NCBI GenBank assembly: GCA_902765585.1
Contig: CACXAG010000021.1
Location: 1 to 35,706 of the forward strand
Length of the DNA: 35,706 nt
From: an uncultured Prevotellaceae bacterium
GTDB taxonomy: Bacteria; Bacteroidota; Bacteroidia; Bacteroidales; Bacteroidaceae
Direction of reading: 5' to 3'
In this document: positions 25,133 to 32,986 of the stretch, in pieces
Layout of the letters: every line of letters starts with the position of its first letter
Position numbering within the stretch: position 1 is the stretch's first letter
Program-made: the position numbers and the translations under genes
Notes under the pieces: model-generated
The model's database searches: none
What the model was told of the DNA's origin: nothing
What the model saw: only the letters and a program-made list of their open reading frames with translations

Positions 25133-26334
25133 ACAGCCACCAAATCATCAACGACCCAGTCTTCGGGTTTATCAAACTCAAGCGCGGACTGCTCTATGAC
25201 ATCGTGCAACACCCGCTGTTCCAGCGCCTGACACGTATCAACCAGTTAGGGTTGGCATCGGTGGTATACCCTGGTGCCCGTCACACCCGTTTCCAACATT
25301 CATTGGGTGCCTTCTACCTTATGACAGAGGCAGTGAAGTCGCTGATTGAGAAGGGTGTCTATATCTTCGACTCGGAGGCTGAGGCTGTACAGGCTGCCAT
25401 CTTGATGCACGACATCGGGCATGGTCCCTTTTCACACGTCTTGGAGAACACGCTCATCAGTGGCATCTCTCATGAGGACATCTCGCTGATGATGATGGAA
25501 TGCATCAATCAGGATATGAAAGGACAGTTGTCACTGGCCATCAGCATTTTCAAAGACGAATACCCGAACAAGATTTTCCACCAGCTCATCTCCAGCCAAC
25601 TGGACATGGACCGGCTGGACTACCTGCGACGCGACTCGTTCTATACGGGAGTGACGGAGGGAATCATCGGCTCAGACCGTATCATCAAGATGCTCAACGT
25701 GAAGGATGACCGGCTGGTGGTTGACTCCAAGGGCATCTATTCGATAGAGAACTACCTGACGTCACGCCGCCTGATGTACTGGCAAGTATATCTGCACAAG
25801 ACAGCGGTAGGCTATGAGAAGATTCTTGTCAACGCGCTGATGCGAGCCCGCTACCTCATGCAACAGGGCCTCAACCTGTTCGCATCTCCTTCCCTCGCCT
25901 ACTTTCTGAAAAACGATGTCCACTTCGACGACCAGGCTCTGCAGGTATACGCCGAACTGGACGACTCCGATATCTGGAGTGCCCTAAAAGCGTGGAAACA
26001 TGCCGATGACCAGATTCTGTCCACCTTGGCTACCGACATGACCGATCGTCACCTATTCAAGGTCGAGGTCACCGACGAGCGGCCATCCCAGGAGTACTTG
26101 GACGACATCGCTCACCGAATAGCCCACCAGATGAACATCCCGCTGGCTGACACTAAGTATCTGATGACGCTGACCGAAATAGGCAAGGACATGTATAATC
26201 CGGAGGATGACAGCATAGGAATTCTATACAAGGACGGTACCGTCAAAGACATCGCAGATGCTTCAGAAATCTTAAATGTACAGCTACTTTCCAAAAAAAT
26301 CCGTAAATATTACCTCTGTTATCAACGAATTTAA
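25129..26334 (+). CDS. HD-domain phosphohydrolase (dGTPase/SAMHD1-like)
   Basis: The 401-residue protein carries the HD metal site: His57 in TRFQHSLG, His94-Asp95 in MHDIGHGPFSH with His98 and His103, and a downstream Asp in SSQLDMDRLDYLRRDSFYTG. The layout matches SAMHD1/dGTPase-related HD proteins, many of which hydrolyse deoxynucleoside triphosphates; the exact substrate cannot be read. It is cytoplasmic. It overlaps the upstream gene by 4 bases and lies 48 bases before lpxD, a neighbour arrangement I believe is common in Bacteroidales. Confidence 0.87.
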   Translation: MNSHQIINDPVFGFIKLKRGLLYDIVQHPLFQRLTRINQLGLASVVYPGARHTRFQHSLGAFYLMTEAVKSLIEKGVYIFDSEAEAVQAAILMHDIGHGPFSHVLENTLISGISHEDISLMMMECINQDMKGQLSLAISIFKDEYPNKIFHQLISSQLDMDRLDYLRRDSFYTGVTEGIIGSDRIIKMLNVKDDRLVVDSKGIYSIENYLTSRRLMYWQVYLHKTAVGYEKILVNALMRARYLMQQGLNLFASPSLAYFLKNDVHFDDQALQVYAELDDSDIWSALKAWKHADDQILSTLATDMTDRHLFKVEVTDERPSQEYLDDIAHRIAHQMNIPLADTKYLMTLTEIGKDMYNPEDDSIGILYKDGTVKDIADASEILNVQLLSKKIRKYYLCYQRI

Positions 26335-26345
26335 ATAAAAATTGT

Positions 26346-26353
26346 TACCTTTG
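26346..26353 (+). promoter_or_regulatory. Possible -7 element of lpxD
   Basis: TACCTTTG followed by CGGCG, 29 bases before the lpxD ATG, matches TAnnTTTG. No TTTG lies 19-21 bases upstream. It could give lpxD-lpxC/fabZ transcription independent of the sigma-factor operon. Confidence 0.55.
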
Positions 26354-26382
26354 CGGCGTTTATATAATAATTTGTTGACGAT

Positions 26383-27378
26383 ATGGAGTTTACTGCCAAA
26401 CAAATAGCCGACTTTATCGGCGGTCGTGTAGAAGGTAACGAACAGGCTACTGTCCATACTTTTACTAAAATAGAAGAAGGAAAAGAAGGAGCCATCACGT
26501 TCCTCTCGAACCCTAAATACACCCAGTATATCTACGACACCAAGGCATCTGTCGTCTTGGTGAACGAGGACCTGCAGCTGGAGCATCCCGTGGAAACGAC
26601 ACTCATCCGCGTAAAGAATGCCTACGAGTGCGTCGCCAAGCTGATGCAGATGTATGCTGCAGCTCAGCCCAAGAAGACGGGCATCGACCCGCTGGCCTTT
26701 GTGTCACCTTCTGCAACCATCGGCAAGGACGTCTACATCGGCCCCTTCACATACATCGGTGAGGGTGTCAAGATAGGTGACGGCACACGCATCTTCCCCA
26801 ACGTCACCATCTATGACGGTTGCCAGATAGGCAAGAACGTCACCATCCATGCCGGTGCTGTCATCGGTGCCGACGGCTTTGGCTTCGCTCCCAACACCGA
26901 GGGCTACGAGAAAATCCCCCAACTGGGTATCGTCATCATCGAGGACGAAGTGGAGATTGGCGCCAACACCTGCGTCGACCGTTCCACCATGGGACAGACC
27001 ATCATCCACAAGGGCGTGAAGTTGGACAACCTCATCCAGGTGGCCCACAACTGCGAAATCGGTGAGAACACCGTGATGTCTGCTCAGGCAGGCATGGCTG
27101 GTTCGACGAAGATTGGCGCCTGGTGTATGGTAGGCGGACAGGCTGGTTTCTCCGGCCATATCCACGTCGCTGACAAGACCATGGTGGGTGCCCAATGTGG
27201 CGTCATCGGCAATACCAAGGGCAACGGCGAAACCCTGATCGGTTCACCTGCTGTCAATCCCAAGATGTATTTCAAGGCCCGTGCCCTCGATGCCAAGCTG
27301 CCCGACATGTATCGCCAGATAGCAGCTATGCAGCGTGAGATAGATGAGCTGAAGAAGACCATCGCCATGGAAAAATAG
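26383..27378 (+). CDS. lpxD: UDP-3-O-acylglucosamine N-acyltransferase
   Basis: Third step of lipid A synthesis: adds an acyl chain from ACP to the 2-amino group of UDP-3-O-acylglucosamine. The 331-residue protein has the N-terminal uridine-binding domain ([27 protein letters not shown]) and a left-handed beta-helix of hexapeptide repeats ([63 protein letters not shown], where the family's catalytic His is HN of VAHNCEIG), ending in a short helix. It is cytoplasmic. It is followed by lpxC/fabZ after 36 bases. Confidence 0.97.
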   Translation: MEFTAKQIADFIGGRVEGNEQATVHTFTKIEEGKEGAITFLSNPKYTQYIYDTKASVVLVNEDLQLEHPVETTLIRVKNAYECVAKLMQMYAAAQPKKTGIDPLAFVSPSATIGKDVYIGPFTYIGEGVKIGDGTRIFPNVTIYDGCQIGKNVTIHAGAVIGADGFGFAPNTEGYEKIPQLGIVIIEDEVEIGANTCVDRSTMGQTIIHKGVKLDNLIQVAHNCEIGENTVMSAQAGMAGSTKIGAWCMVGGQAGFSGHIHVADKTMVGAQCGVIGNTKGNGETLIGSPAVNPKMYFKARALDAKLPDMYRQIAAMQREIDELKKTIAMEK

Positions 27379-27414
27379 CAAAATTGTGAAATAGTCAAAT
27401 AGTTAAATTTCGAG

Positions 27415-28797
27415 ATGAAACAGAAAACACTCAAAGGCAGCTTTTCCCTCTTCGGAAAAGGCCTGCATACCGGACTGAACCTCACCGTCACCTTCAATCC
27501 TGCTGCCGAGAACACTGGATATAAGATCCAGCGCATCGACATGGAGGGAGAGCCCATCATCGAAGCCATTGCCGAGAATGTCATCGATACTCAGCGGGGC
27601 ACCGTGTTGGGCAAGGGCGATGCTCGTGTCTCCACTGTAGAGCACGGACTGGCAGCCCTCTATGCCTTGGGCATCGACAACTGCCTCATCCAGGTCAACG
27701 GTCCCGAATTCCCCATCCTGGACGGATCATCCATCAAATACGTGGAGAAAATCAGCGAGATAGGCATCGAGGAACAGAACGCTCCCAAGGACTACTACAT
27801 CATCCGCAAGAAGATGGAAGTGAAAGACGAGAAGACGGGGTCGTGCATCACCATTCTGCCCGACGACGAGTTCTCTATCACAGCCATGTGCTCGTTCGAG
27901 TCGAAGTTCATCAACTCGCAGTTTGCCACCCTCGACAGGATTGACAAGTTCAGCACCGAGATAGCAGCGGCACGCACCTTTGTCTTCGTACGCGATATTG
28001 AACCATTGCTTCAGGCCAACCTCATCAAGGGCGGCGACATGGACAACGCCATCGTCATCTACGAGCGCCAGACCACTCAGGAACGTCTCGACATGCTGGC
28101 CGACATGCTGGGCGTAGAACATCGCGACGCCAACGAACTGGGCTACATCCAGCACAAGCCGCTGGTATGGGAGAACGAGTGTACACGTCACAAACTGCTC
28201 GACGTCATCGGAGATATGGCACTCATCGGCAAACCCATCAAGGGCCGCATCATTGCAACTCGCCCTGGACATACCGTCAACAACAAGTTTGCCCGCCAGA
28301 TTCGCAAGGATATTCGCAAGCACGAGGTGCAGGCTCCTATCTACGATCCCAACGAAGAGCCCATCATGGATGTCAACCGCATTCGTGAACTGCTACCCCA
28401 CCGCTATCCCATGCAGCTGGTCGACAAGGTCATCGCACTCGGTGCCAACACCATCGTGGGCATCAAGAATGTCACGGCCAACGAGCCCTTCTTCCAGGGA
28501 CACTTCCCCGAAGAGCCTGTCATGCCCGGTGTACTCCAGATAGAGGCCATGGCACAATGCGGCGGCCTGCTGGTGCTCAACACCCTGGAAGAACCCGAGC
28601 GCTGGTCCACCTACTTCATGAAGATTGACGACGTCAAATTCCGCCAGAAGGTGGTTCCCGGTGATACCCTCATCTTCAAGGTCGACCTGCTGGCCCCAGT
28701 CCGTCACGGCATCTCATCGATGAAGGGATACATCTTCGTGGGTGACCACGTGGTGGCCGAGGCAACATTCACTGCCCAAATCGTTAAGAATAAATAA
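27415..28797 (+). CDS. lpxC/fabZ: Bifunctional LpxC deacetylase / FabZ dehydratase
   Basis: This 460-residue fusion is typical of Bacteroidota. The N-terminal part (about 1-300) is the zinc deacetylase of lipid A synthesis, with EHGLAAL (His77) and HKLLDVIGDMALIG...PGHTVNN. The C-terminal part (about 318-460) is a hot-dog 3-hydroxyacyl-ACP dehydratase, with LLPHRYPMQLVDKV and GHFPEEPVMPGVLQIEAMAQ (His363 and the following Glu). The fusion couples fatty-acid elongation and lipid A synthesis, which compete for hydroxyacyl-ACP. lpxA, which often follows in Bacteroidales, is absent; instead a strong terminator comes 28 bases after the stop. Confidence 0.97.
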   Translation: MKQKTLKGSFSLFGKGLHTGLNLTVTFNPAAENTGYKIQRIDMEGEPIIEAIAENVIDTQRGTVLGKGDARVSTVEHGLAALYALGIDNCLIQVNGPEFPILDGSSIKYVEKISEIGIEEQNAPKDYYIIRKKMEVKDEKTGSCITILPDDEFSITAMCSFESKFINSQFATLDRIDKFSTEIAAARTFVFVRDIEPLLQANLIKGGDMDNAIVIYERQTTQERLDMLADMLGVEHRDANELGYIQHKPLVWENECTRHKLLDVIGDMALIGKPIKGRIIATRPGHTVNNKFARQIRKDIRKHEVQAPIYDPNEEPIMDVNRIRELLPHRYPMQLVDKVIALGANTIVGIKNVTANEPFFQGHFPEEPVMPGVLQIEAMAQCGGLLVLNTLEEPERWSTYFMKIDDVKFRQKVVPGDTLIFKVDLLAPVRHGISSMKGYIFVGDHVVAEATFTAQIVKNK

Positions 28798-28825
28798 CCG
28801 CCTTAGAAGATATTTCATCATTAAC

Positions 28826-28870
28826 AGTCCGTATGGAGAAGCACTCATTTTTCTCCATACGGACTCTTTT
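28826..28870 (+). terminator. Strong intrinsic terminator after lpxC/fabZ
   Basis: A perfect 15-bp stem (28826-28840 AGTCCGTATGGAGAA with 28851-28865) and a 10-base loop, followed by CTTTTCTTC. Confidence 0.9.
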
Positions 28871-28943
28871 CTTCAATATTTTTCAATAATCTTCTAATTG
28901 TGTGGGAGCACGGCAAAATATTTTAAAAATTGTTGCGTAAAAG

Positions 28944-28975
28944 TTTGTGTGTTAAGAAAAATTGTAGTAATTTTG
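28944..28975 (+). promoter_or_regulatory. Full-consensus promoter with no gene directly behind it
   Basis: TTTG at 28944-28947, a 20-base spacer and TAATTTTG at 28968-28975. Predicted transcription start about 28982. No credible ORF begins within 260 bases, so it drives a non-coding RNA or an extra-long rplU leader. Confidence 0.7.
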
Positions 28976-28981
28976 CATCGT

Positions 28982-29084
28982 TATCCTGAAAACAATCTTT
29001 TTACCTTAAAAGGACTAATACCTATTGAAGATATGAAGCGGTTGCCTGTGAGGGTCACCGCTTTATTTATGGCATCTCCCTAAA
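28982..29084 (+). ncRNA. Candidate small RNA or distal rplU leader
   Basis: Sequence downstream of the 28944 promoter. The clearest structure is a 10-bp hairpin, ATGAAGCGGT (29033-29042) with ACCGCTTTAT (29057-29066), one G-T pair, followed by T-rich sequence. I see no close match to 6S, SRP, tmRNA or RNase P features. The 3' end is a guess; transcription may run on into rplU. The open frame across 28898-29083 has an initiator upstream of this promoter and no coding character. Confidence 0.35.
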
Positions 29085-29143
29085 ACGTTAAACTTTGCTA
29101 ATTATAGGCAAACTCTCAATTCTCAACTATCGACTCTCAACTA

Positions 29144-29165
29144 TTTTTAGTACCTTTGCAGCCGA
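29144..29165 (+). promoter_or_regulatory. Promoter core of rplU-rpmA
   Basis: TACCTTTG at 29151-29158 matches TAnnTTTG; the TTTG element is not evident. The 22 bases are identical to the tRNA-Arg promoter core at 4029-4008. Start of transcription about 29165. Confidence 0.65.
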
Positions 29166-29248
29166 TTTAGTCCGTGGTGGCTTAATGAAGTTGTTGCACG
29201 AGGCAGCACGCCATGCGGAAAAACCCGTTAAACAATTAATAAACAACA
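29165..29248 (+). promoter_or_regulatory. Structured 5' leader of rplU (possible L21 autoregulatory site)
   Basis: A closing stem pairs TCCG-TGGTG (29171-29179) with CGCCA-tg-CGGA (29209-29219), nine pairs with a 2-base bulge. Inside it TGTTGC (29192-29197) pairs with GCAGCA (29203-29208) around ACGAG. The arrangement resembles ribosomal-protein leaders; binding by L21 is inference. Confidence 0.5.
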
Positions 29249-29566
29249 ATGTACGCAATTGTAGAAATCAACGGTCAGCAGTTCAAGGCAGAGCAGGGCA
29301 AGAAGCTCTTCGTGAACCATATCAAGGATGTGGAAGCCGGTAAAACTGTTGAGTTCGACAAGGTACTGCTTGTCGACAATGAAGGTTCAGTACAGGTAGG
29401 TGCACCCACCGTAAGTGGTGCTAAGGTAGTATGCGAGGTGATTAATCCCCTCGTAAAGGGTGAGAAGGTTATCGTGTTCAAGATGAAGCGCCGCAAGGAC
29501 TCTCGCAAGCGCAACGGTCACCGTCAGCAATACACCCAGGTAGAAGTTAAATCAGTAATCGCTTAA
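29249..29566 (+). CDS. rplU: 50S ribosomal protein L21
   Basis: The 105-residue protein reads as full-length L21: [24 protein letters not shown], the central [22 protein letters not shown], and the basic C-terminal [24 protein letters not shown], which contacts 23S rRNA. It pairs with rpmA 19 bases downstream, the near-universal rplU-rpmA order. A structured leader and a promoter core shared with tRNA-Arg precede it, consistent with growth-linked expression. Confidence 0.98.
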   Translation: MYAIVEINGQQFKAEQGKKLFVNHIKDVEAGKTVEFDKVLLVDNEGSVQVGAPTVSGAKVVCEVINPLVKGEKVIVFKMKRRKDSRKRNGHRQQYTQVEVKSVIA

Positions 29567-29585
29567 AACGTAGGAGGAACAAGAA

Positions 29586-29843
29586 ATGGCACATAAAAAA
29601 GGTGTAGGTAGTTCTAAGAACGGACGCGAGTCAGCAGCTCAGCGACTTGGCGTTAAGATCTTTGGCGGTCAGAAGGTTGTTGCTGGTAACATCATCGTTC
29701 GCCAGCGTGGCTCTAAGCACTATGCAGGCAACAACGTGGCTATGGGTAAGGATGACACACTCTATGCACTGGTAGACGGAACTGTTCAGTTCCACAAGGG
29801 CAAGCGCGACAAGAGTGTCGTATCTGTCATCCCTGAAGCATAA
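29586..29843 (+). CDS. rpmA: 50S ribosomal protein L27
   Basis: The 85-residue protein shows the L27 signature [28 protein letters not shown] and [29 protein letters not shown]. The N-terminal tail lacks the cleavable extension seen in Firmicutes. AGGAGG at 29572-29577 sits 8 bases before the ATG, an unusually strong ribosome-binding site for this phylum. A terminator follows at 29888. Confidence 0.98.
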   Translation: MAHKKGVGSSKNGRESAAQRLGVKIFGGQKVVAGNIIVRQRGSKHYAGNNVAMGKDDTLYALVDGTVQFHKGKRDKSVVSVIPEA

Positions 29844-29887
29844 GGCCGAAGAGAACAGAAACAAATAATTTATTCCAAACAAACAAA

Positions 29888-29918
29888 AGAAGGGAGTCCG
29901 TTACGGATTCCCTTTCTT
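29888..29918 (+). terminator. Terminator of rplU-rpmA
   Basis: AGAAGGGAGTCCG (29888-29900) pairs with CGGATTCCCTTTCT around loop TTA, one internal mismatch, followed by a T/C-rich tail. Confidence 0.82.
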
Positions 29919-29936
29919 CTTAGCCCAAAATGGAAT

Positions 29937-29967
29937 GAAAAAAATTGATTGTCTCACGACAACCAAT
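29937..29967 (-). terminator. Terminator of the candidate minus-strand small RNA
   Basis: On the minus strand ATTGGTTGTC (29967-29958) pairs with GACAATCAAT (29953-29944) around GTGA; all ten pairs form, one G-T. A run of six T (29943-29938) follows. Confidence 0.75.
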
Positions 29968-30006
29968 CTTTTAAATTAACCTTAATAATCTAATACCATG
30001 AAAAAC
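29938..30006 (-). ncRNA. Candidate ~69-base small RNA with its own promoter and terminator
   Basis: On the minus strand a promoter (30042-30013) would start RNA near 30006; 38 bases later a terminator begins (29967-29937). The only reading frame in between is a 5-codon ATG (about 29999), so no protein is expected. On the opposite strand the same bases end in ATGAAAAAC and look like the leader of a secreted-protein gene, but that frame stops after 7 codons. It may be a genuine sRNA, an attenuated leader left after loss of its gene, or a dispersed repeat. Confidence 0.5.
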
Positions 30007-30012
30007 ACATTG

Positions 30013-30042
30013 CAAAGATAAGTATTTTCGATTTAATCACAA
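30013..30042 (-). promoter_or_regulatory. Promoter of the candidate minus-strand small RNA
   Basis: TTG (30042-30040), a 19-base spacer and TATCTTTG (30020-30013), followed by CAATG, on the minus strand. It points away from the DUF3256 gene, whose stop lies upstream at 30071. Confidence 0.55.
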
Positions 30043-30070
30043 GGGGTTTGACAAAATTGCTGATACAAAT

Positions 30071-30649
30071 TTAATTTTCCTTAACGAATTTTTGATTCCA
30101 TTTGTATTTAAAAGCCCATTTATCTTCGTTTTGATGCTCCTCCACGGCTTTCGTCTCTATGTCACACCCTGGTTGAACGGTCAGCAAAGTCTCCTGTTCG
30201 TCAAGGTCAGCGAGGAACGTTTCCTGTGGAAGAGCTTCCATGTAGTCGGCAGTCAGCAACTGACGCCATTTCATAGAATAAAACTGAACGGTACTCTCGC
30301 GGCAGTCAATACCGTATGTACGCACCAGACAAATCACTTGCGTAACGCTGTCAACAGGCTCTGGTGAATCCAGCAACAGCATCTTCATGGACAAGCCCTG
30401 GCTGAGGTTGAGGGACAGAAAACGTTCTGTCAGTCGCAACAGTTCACTTTTTCCTCCCAACTGATTAGTGACTTCAGCCTTCATGCCTGAATCCAGAAAA
30501 TCTATCAAGTCCAATCGGTCGTTTTCTGTCAGATACGGCATCAACGACTGAGGAGCCTGCTGAAAGGCCTCACGCATCGTGCTTTGTGCCGATACAGTCA
30601 GCGACCATACCAAGAGGGCAAGATAAAGGAGTATGAAACGTCTATACAT
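30071..30649 (-). CDS. DUF3256 family secreted protein
   Basis: The 192-residue protein has a signal peptide (FILLYLALLVWSLTVSAQ) followed by MREAFQQAPQSLMPYLTENDRLDLIDFLDSGMKAEVTNQLGGKSELLRLT, the characteristic opening of DUF3256 proteins restricted to Bacteroidales. No enzyme motif is seen, and the function is unknown. It is the last gene of the leftward ileS run, 11 bases after rsmE. No terminator is obvious directly after its stop. Confidence 0.85.
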   Translation of the reverse strand: MYRRFILLYLALLVWSLTVSAQSTMREAFQQAPQSLMPYLTENDRLDLIDFLDSGMKAEVTNQLGGKSELLRLTERFLSLNLSQGLSMKMLLLDSPEPVDSVTQVICLVRTYGIDCRESTVQFYSMKWRQLLTADYMEALPQETFLADLDEQETLLTVQPGCDIETKAVEEHQNEDKWAFKYKWNQKFVKEN

Positions 30650-30660
30650 GATATATCATC

Positions 30661-31380
30661 TTATTTTTTACTGAGTTGCATCATCATCACGGCAGCAAGT
30701 CCCGCAGTCTCCGTGCGTAACCGGCTCTTTCCCAGATGTACTGACTGGTAGCCATGAGCCACAGCCTCGCGAACCTCGTCGATGGAAAAGTCACCTTCAG
30801 GACCTATCAGCACGGTGGCATCGTCAGTTGCCGTCGGCTGGCAGAGGTCATCAAACAGGTAGCTACGGGGTATCTCCTCATAGCAGTGGGCAATATACTT
30901 CCGCCCTGTCCTTGGCTGGGCGATGAAATCGCGGAAAGCCACCATGTCGTTCAGGTTTGTCTTCCAGGCCTTCCTGCTTTGCTTGGTGGCCGAGATGACA
31001 ATTTTGTCTGTACGCGGTATCTTGACGACATGACGTTCAGAGAATAGGCAGTTCAGGAATGAGATTTCATCAACCCCAACTTCTACCGCTTTTTCCACCA
31101 TCCACTCCGTACGCTCCATCATCTTAGTAGGGGCAACAGCCAGATGTAGATGCCCTGTCCACTGGCGTTCCTGTGGCAGCGCCTCTATGATGTCGTAGCA
31201 GCAGTGCTTGTTGTTGGTCAACGTCACCTCAGCACGATAGAACGACCCTTGACCATCCATCAGCATCATCTCATCGCCTGATTGCAGACGAAGCACACGC
31301 AGAGCATGCGTTGCTTCGTCTGCAGGCAGTTCACGGACGGTTGCTGCGTCAGGAACATAGAAGAAACGGACCTCCTTCAT
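30661..31380 (-). CDS. rsmE: 16S rRNA m3U1498 methyltransferase
   Basis: Methylates N3 of U1498 in 16S rRNA using S-adenosylmethionine. The 239-residue protein has the N-terminal PUA-like domain (RFFYVPDAA, ATHALRVLRLQSGDEMMLMDGQGSFYRAEV) and the SPOUT knot domain with MERTEWMVEKAVEVGVDEI, LIGPEGDFSIDEV and LGKSRLRTETAGLAA. ATG at 31380 is preferred to the adjacent TTG at 31383. It follows the transporter gene in the same direction across a 34-base AT-rich spacer with an imperfect repeat. Confidence 0.96.
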   Translation of the reverse strand: MKEVRFFYVPDAATVRELPADEATHALRVLRLQSGDEMMLMDGQGSFYRAEVTLTNNKHCCYDIIEALPQERQWTGHLHLAVAPTKMMERTEWMVEKAVEVGVDEISFLNCLFSERHVVKIPRTDKIVISATKQSRKAWKTNLNDMVAFRDFIAQPRTGRKYIAHCYEEIPRSYLFDDLCQPTATDDATVLIGPEGDFSIDEVREAVAHGYQSVHLGKSRLRTETAGLAAVMMMQLSKK

Positions 31381-31414
31381 CAATGCCTACTGTTTAATCT
31401 TTAATGTTTATTCT

Positions 31415-32743
31415 TTAATGTTTAATCTCCACAATGGGTTTCTTCTCTGGTTTGAAGACAATAGCGAAGGTGACACCAACCACCAGGGCGAAGGTAGCGA
31501 AGGTAAACCAGCATGTCTGCCACTCACCGACGAGGAATCCATTCTCCCAATGACAGAAACTGTTGACAATCTCACCGGCAGCCAGGGTACCGACAGTGGC
31601 GCCAATACCATTGGTCATCATCATAAACAGACCCTGTGCCGAAGCCTTGATGCTGTGCTCACACTCCTGGTCGACGAAGATGCCACCCGACACGTTGAAG
31701 AAGTCGAAGGCCACACCATAGACGACACATGACAGGATGAAGAAGATGACGCCCGGCATTGCAGGATTGCCGATGCCGAAGAAGCCGAAACGGAACACCC
31801 ACGCCATGAACGACATCAGCATCACCACCTTGATACCGAAGCGCTTCAGGAAGAACGGAATCATCAGAATGCAGCATGCCTCGCTGATCTGCGAGATAGA
31901 GGTCAACATGGTAGCGTTGTTAGCCGCAAAGGAGTCAGCAAACTCAGGAACACCCTTGAAACTGGTCAGGAAGGGACCGGCAAAGCCGTTGGTCACCTGC
32001 AGACACATGCCCAGCAAAGCCGAGAAGACGAAGAAGAAGGCCATCTGCTTGCGCTTGAAGAGCTTGAAGGCATTGAGTCCCAGACTCTCTGCCAACGAGA
32101 TCTTACCCTCCTTCTTGTTCAGCTTGCACTCGGGCAAGGTAAAGCAATAGAGGAAAAGCACCAGGCTCAGGACACCTGACACCAGGAACTGCAAATAGGT
32201 GTACTGGAACTTATGAGCGTTCTCGCCCAGCGTAAAGCCAAAGCCACTCTCATCGATGAAGGCGCAGTTGACAAACCACATGGTGGCGATGAAACCGACA
32301 GTTCCCAACACACGGATGGGCGGGAAGTCACGTACGGTATCCATCCCGTTCTTTTTCAGGATGGAGAAAGCTGCAGTATTGGTCAGCGCAATCGTCGGCA
32401 TATAGAAGGCTACACTCAGCGTATAGAGTGCGATGAATAGTGACTTGTCTGTCAACTCATTGCCAAAACCTGCCTGTTCACCCAGCCACCAGCAGCTAAT
32501 CATAAAGATACCAGCAACCGCATGACATAATCCCAATAGACGCTGAGGTTGGATATACTTATCGGCAACGATGCCCATCAGCGTAGGCATGAAGATACTG
32601 ACAATTCCCTGAATGGCATAGAACCAGGAAATCTTGTCACCCAATCCAGCAATACCCAAATAGTTACCCATACAGGTTAGGTATGCGCCCCATACGGCGA
32701 ACTCTAGAAAGTTCATGACTGCTAAGCGTACTTTGATATTCAT
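31415..32743 (-). CDS. MFS nucleoside permease-like transporter (NupG family)
   Basis: The 442-residue protein is an inner-membrane transporter with about 12 hydrophobic spans. The opening NIKVRLAVMNFLEFAVWGAYLTCMGNYL, then MPTLMGIVADKYI and YMPTIALTNTAAFSIL, match the NupG/XapB nucleoside:H+ symporter group, which is widespread in Bacteroidota. The central cytoplasmic loop (CKLNKKEGKISLAESLGLNAFKLFKRK) is typical. Nucleoside uptake is the likely role, but relatives carry other solutes, so no symbol is given. It begins 12 bases after the small overlapping ORF. Confidence 0.85.
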   Translation of the reverse strand: MNIKVRLAVMNFLEFAVWGAYLTCMGNYLGIAGLGDKISWFYAIQGIVSIFMPTLMGIVADKYIQPQRLLGLCHAVAGIFMISCWWLGEQAGFGNELTDKSLFIALYTLSVAFYMPTIALTNTAAFSILKKNGMDTVRDFPPIRVLGTVGFIATMWFVNCAFIDESGFGFTLGENAHKFQYTYLQFLVSGVLSLVLFLYCFTLPECKLNKKEGKISLAESLGLNAFKLFKRKQMAFFFVFSALLGMCLQVTNGFAGPFLTSFKGVPEFADSFAANNATMLTSISQISEACCILMIPFFLKRFGIKVVMLMSFMAWVFRFGFFGIGNPAMPGVIFFILSCVVYGVAFDFFNVSGGIFVDQECEHSIKASAQGLFMMMTNGIGATVGTLAAGEIVNSFCHWENGFLVGEWQTCWFTFATFALVVGVTFAIVFKPEKKPIVEIKH

Positions 32744-32755
32744 AGTTGTATGTTT

Positions 32756-32986
32756 TTAAGTTAATAGTTTTCCTTGATAATAAGCACGGACGCGACCGTC
32801 ATCGTCTTTGTGGAGACTGATGGTGCCTGGTAGCCATTCCGTCTGGAATATTTCTTCTTGGAGGGGGAAGAGGTCGGTTACGTAGCCGTTCGAAAGCCTT
32901 ACTACGTATAGAGTCAAGTTGCTTCCGTTCGTCGTCACTAATCTGTTTGACGCTATCTGTCTGATGGAATGTCGGTCTTGGTCCAT
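32756..32986 (-). CDS. Small ORF overlapping the DUF4296 gene out of frame
   Basis: This 76-residue frame starts at an ATG inside the DUF4296 gene and overlaps it for 188 bases, then runs 43 bases beyond it. Its second half (LYVVRLSNGYVTDLFPLQEEIFQTEWLPGTISLHKDDDGRVRAYYQGKLLT) reads like a compact beta-rich protein and has ordinary codons, whereas the DUF4296 frame over the same bases is Arg- and Pro-rich with rare AGA/AGG codons. A genuine small gene is likely, though the real start may be nearer the 3' end (a TTG just before TLYVV). The family is not recognised. Confidence 0.5.
   Translation of the reverse strand: MDQDRHSIRQIASNRLVTTNGSNLTLYVVRLSNGYVTDLFPLQEEIFQTEWLPGTISLHKDDDGRVRAYYQGKLLT

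Larger units (their letters stand above)
28798..29248. other. 451-base non-coding stretch between lpxC/fabZ and rplU
   Basis: Contains, in order, the lpxC/fabZ terminator, an orphan promoter (28944-28975), a candidate small RNA, and the rplU promoter and leader. I see no credible protein gene in it. Confidence 0.75.

Noticed and set aside
28898-29083. 61-codon open frame between lpxC/fabZ and rplU
   Set aside because: It begins upstream of the promoter at 28944, shows no protein-like composition, and spans the hairpin at 29033-29066; treated as non-coding.
29995-30024. 7-codon frame starting ATGAAAAAC on the plus strand
   Set aside because: Too short and there is no plus-strand promoter nearby; kept only as a hint that the sequence may be a decayed leader.
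31390-31430. AT-rich repeats of TTTAAT/TTTAATG before rsmE
   Set aside because: Short, imperfect and typical of spacers in these genomes; no sign of a binding site or mobile element.
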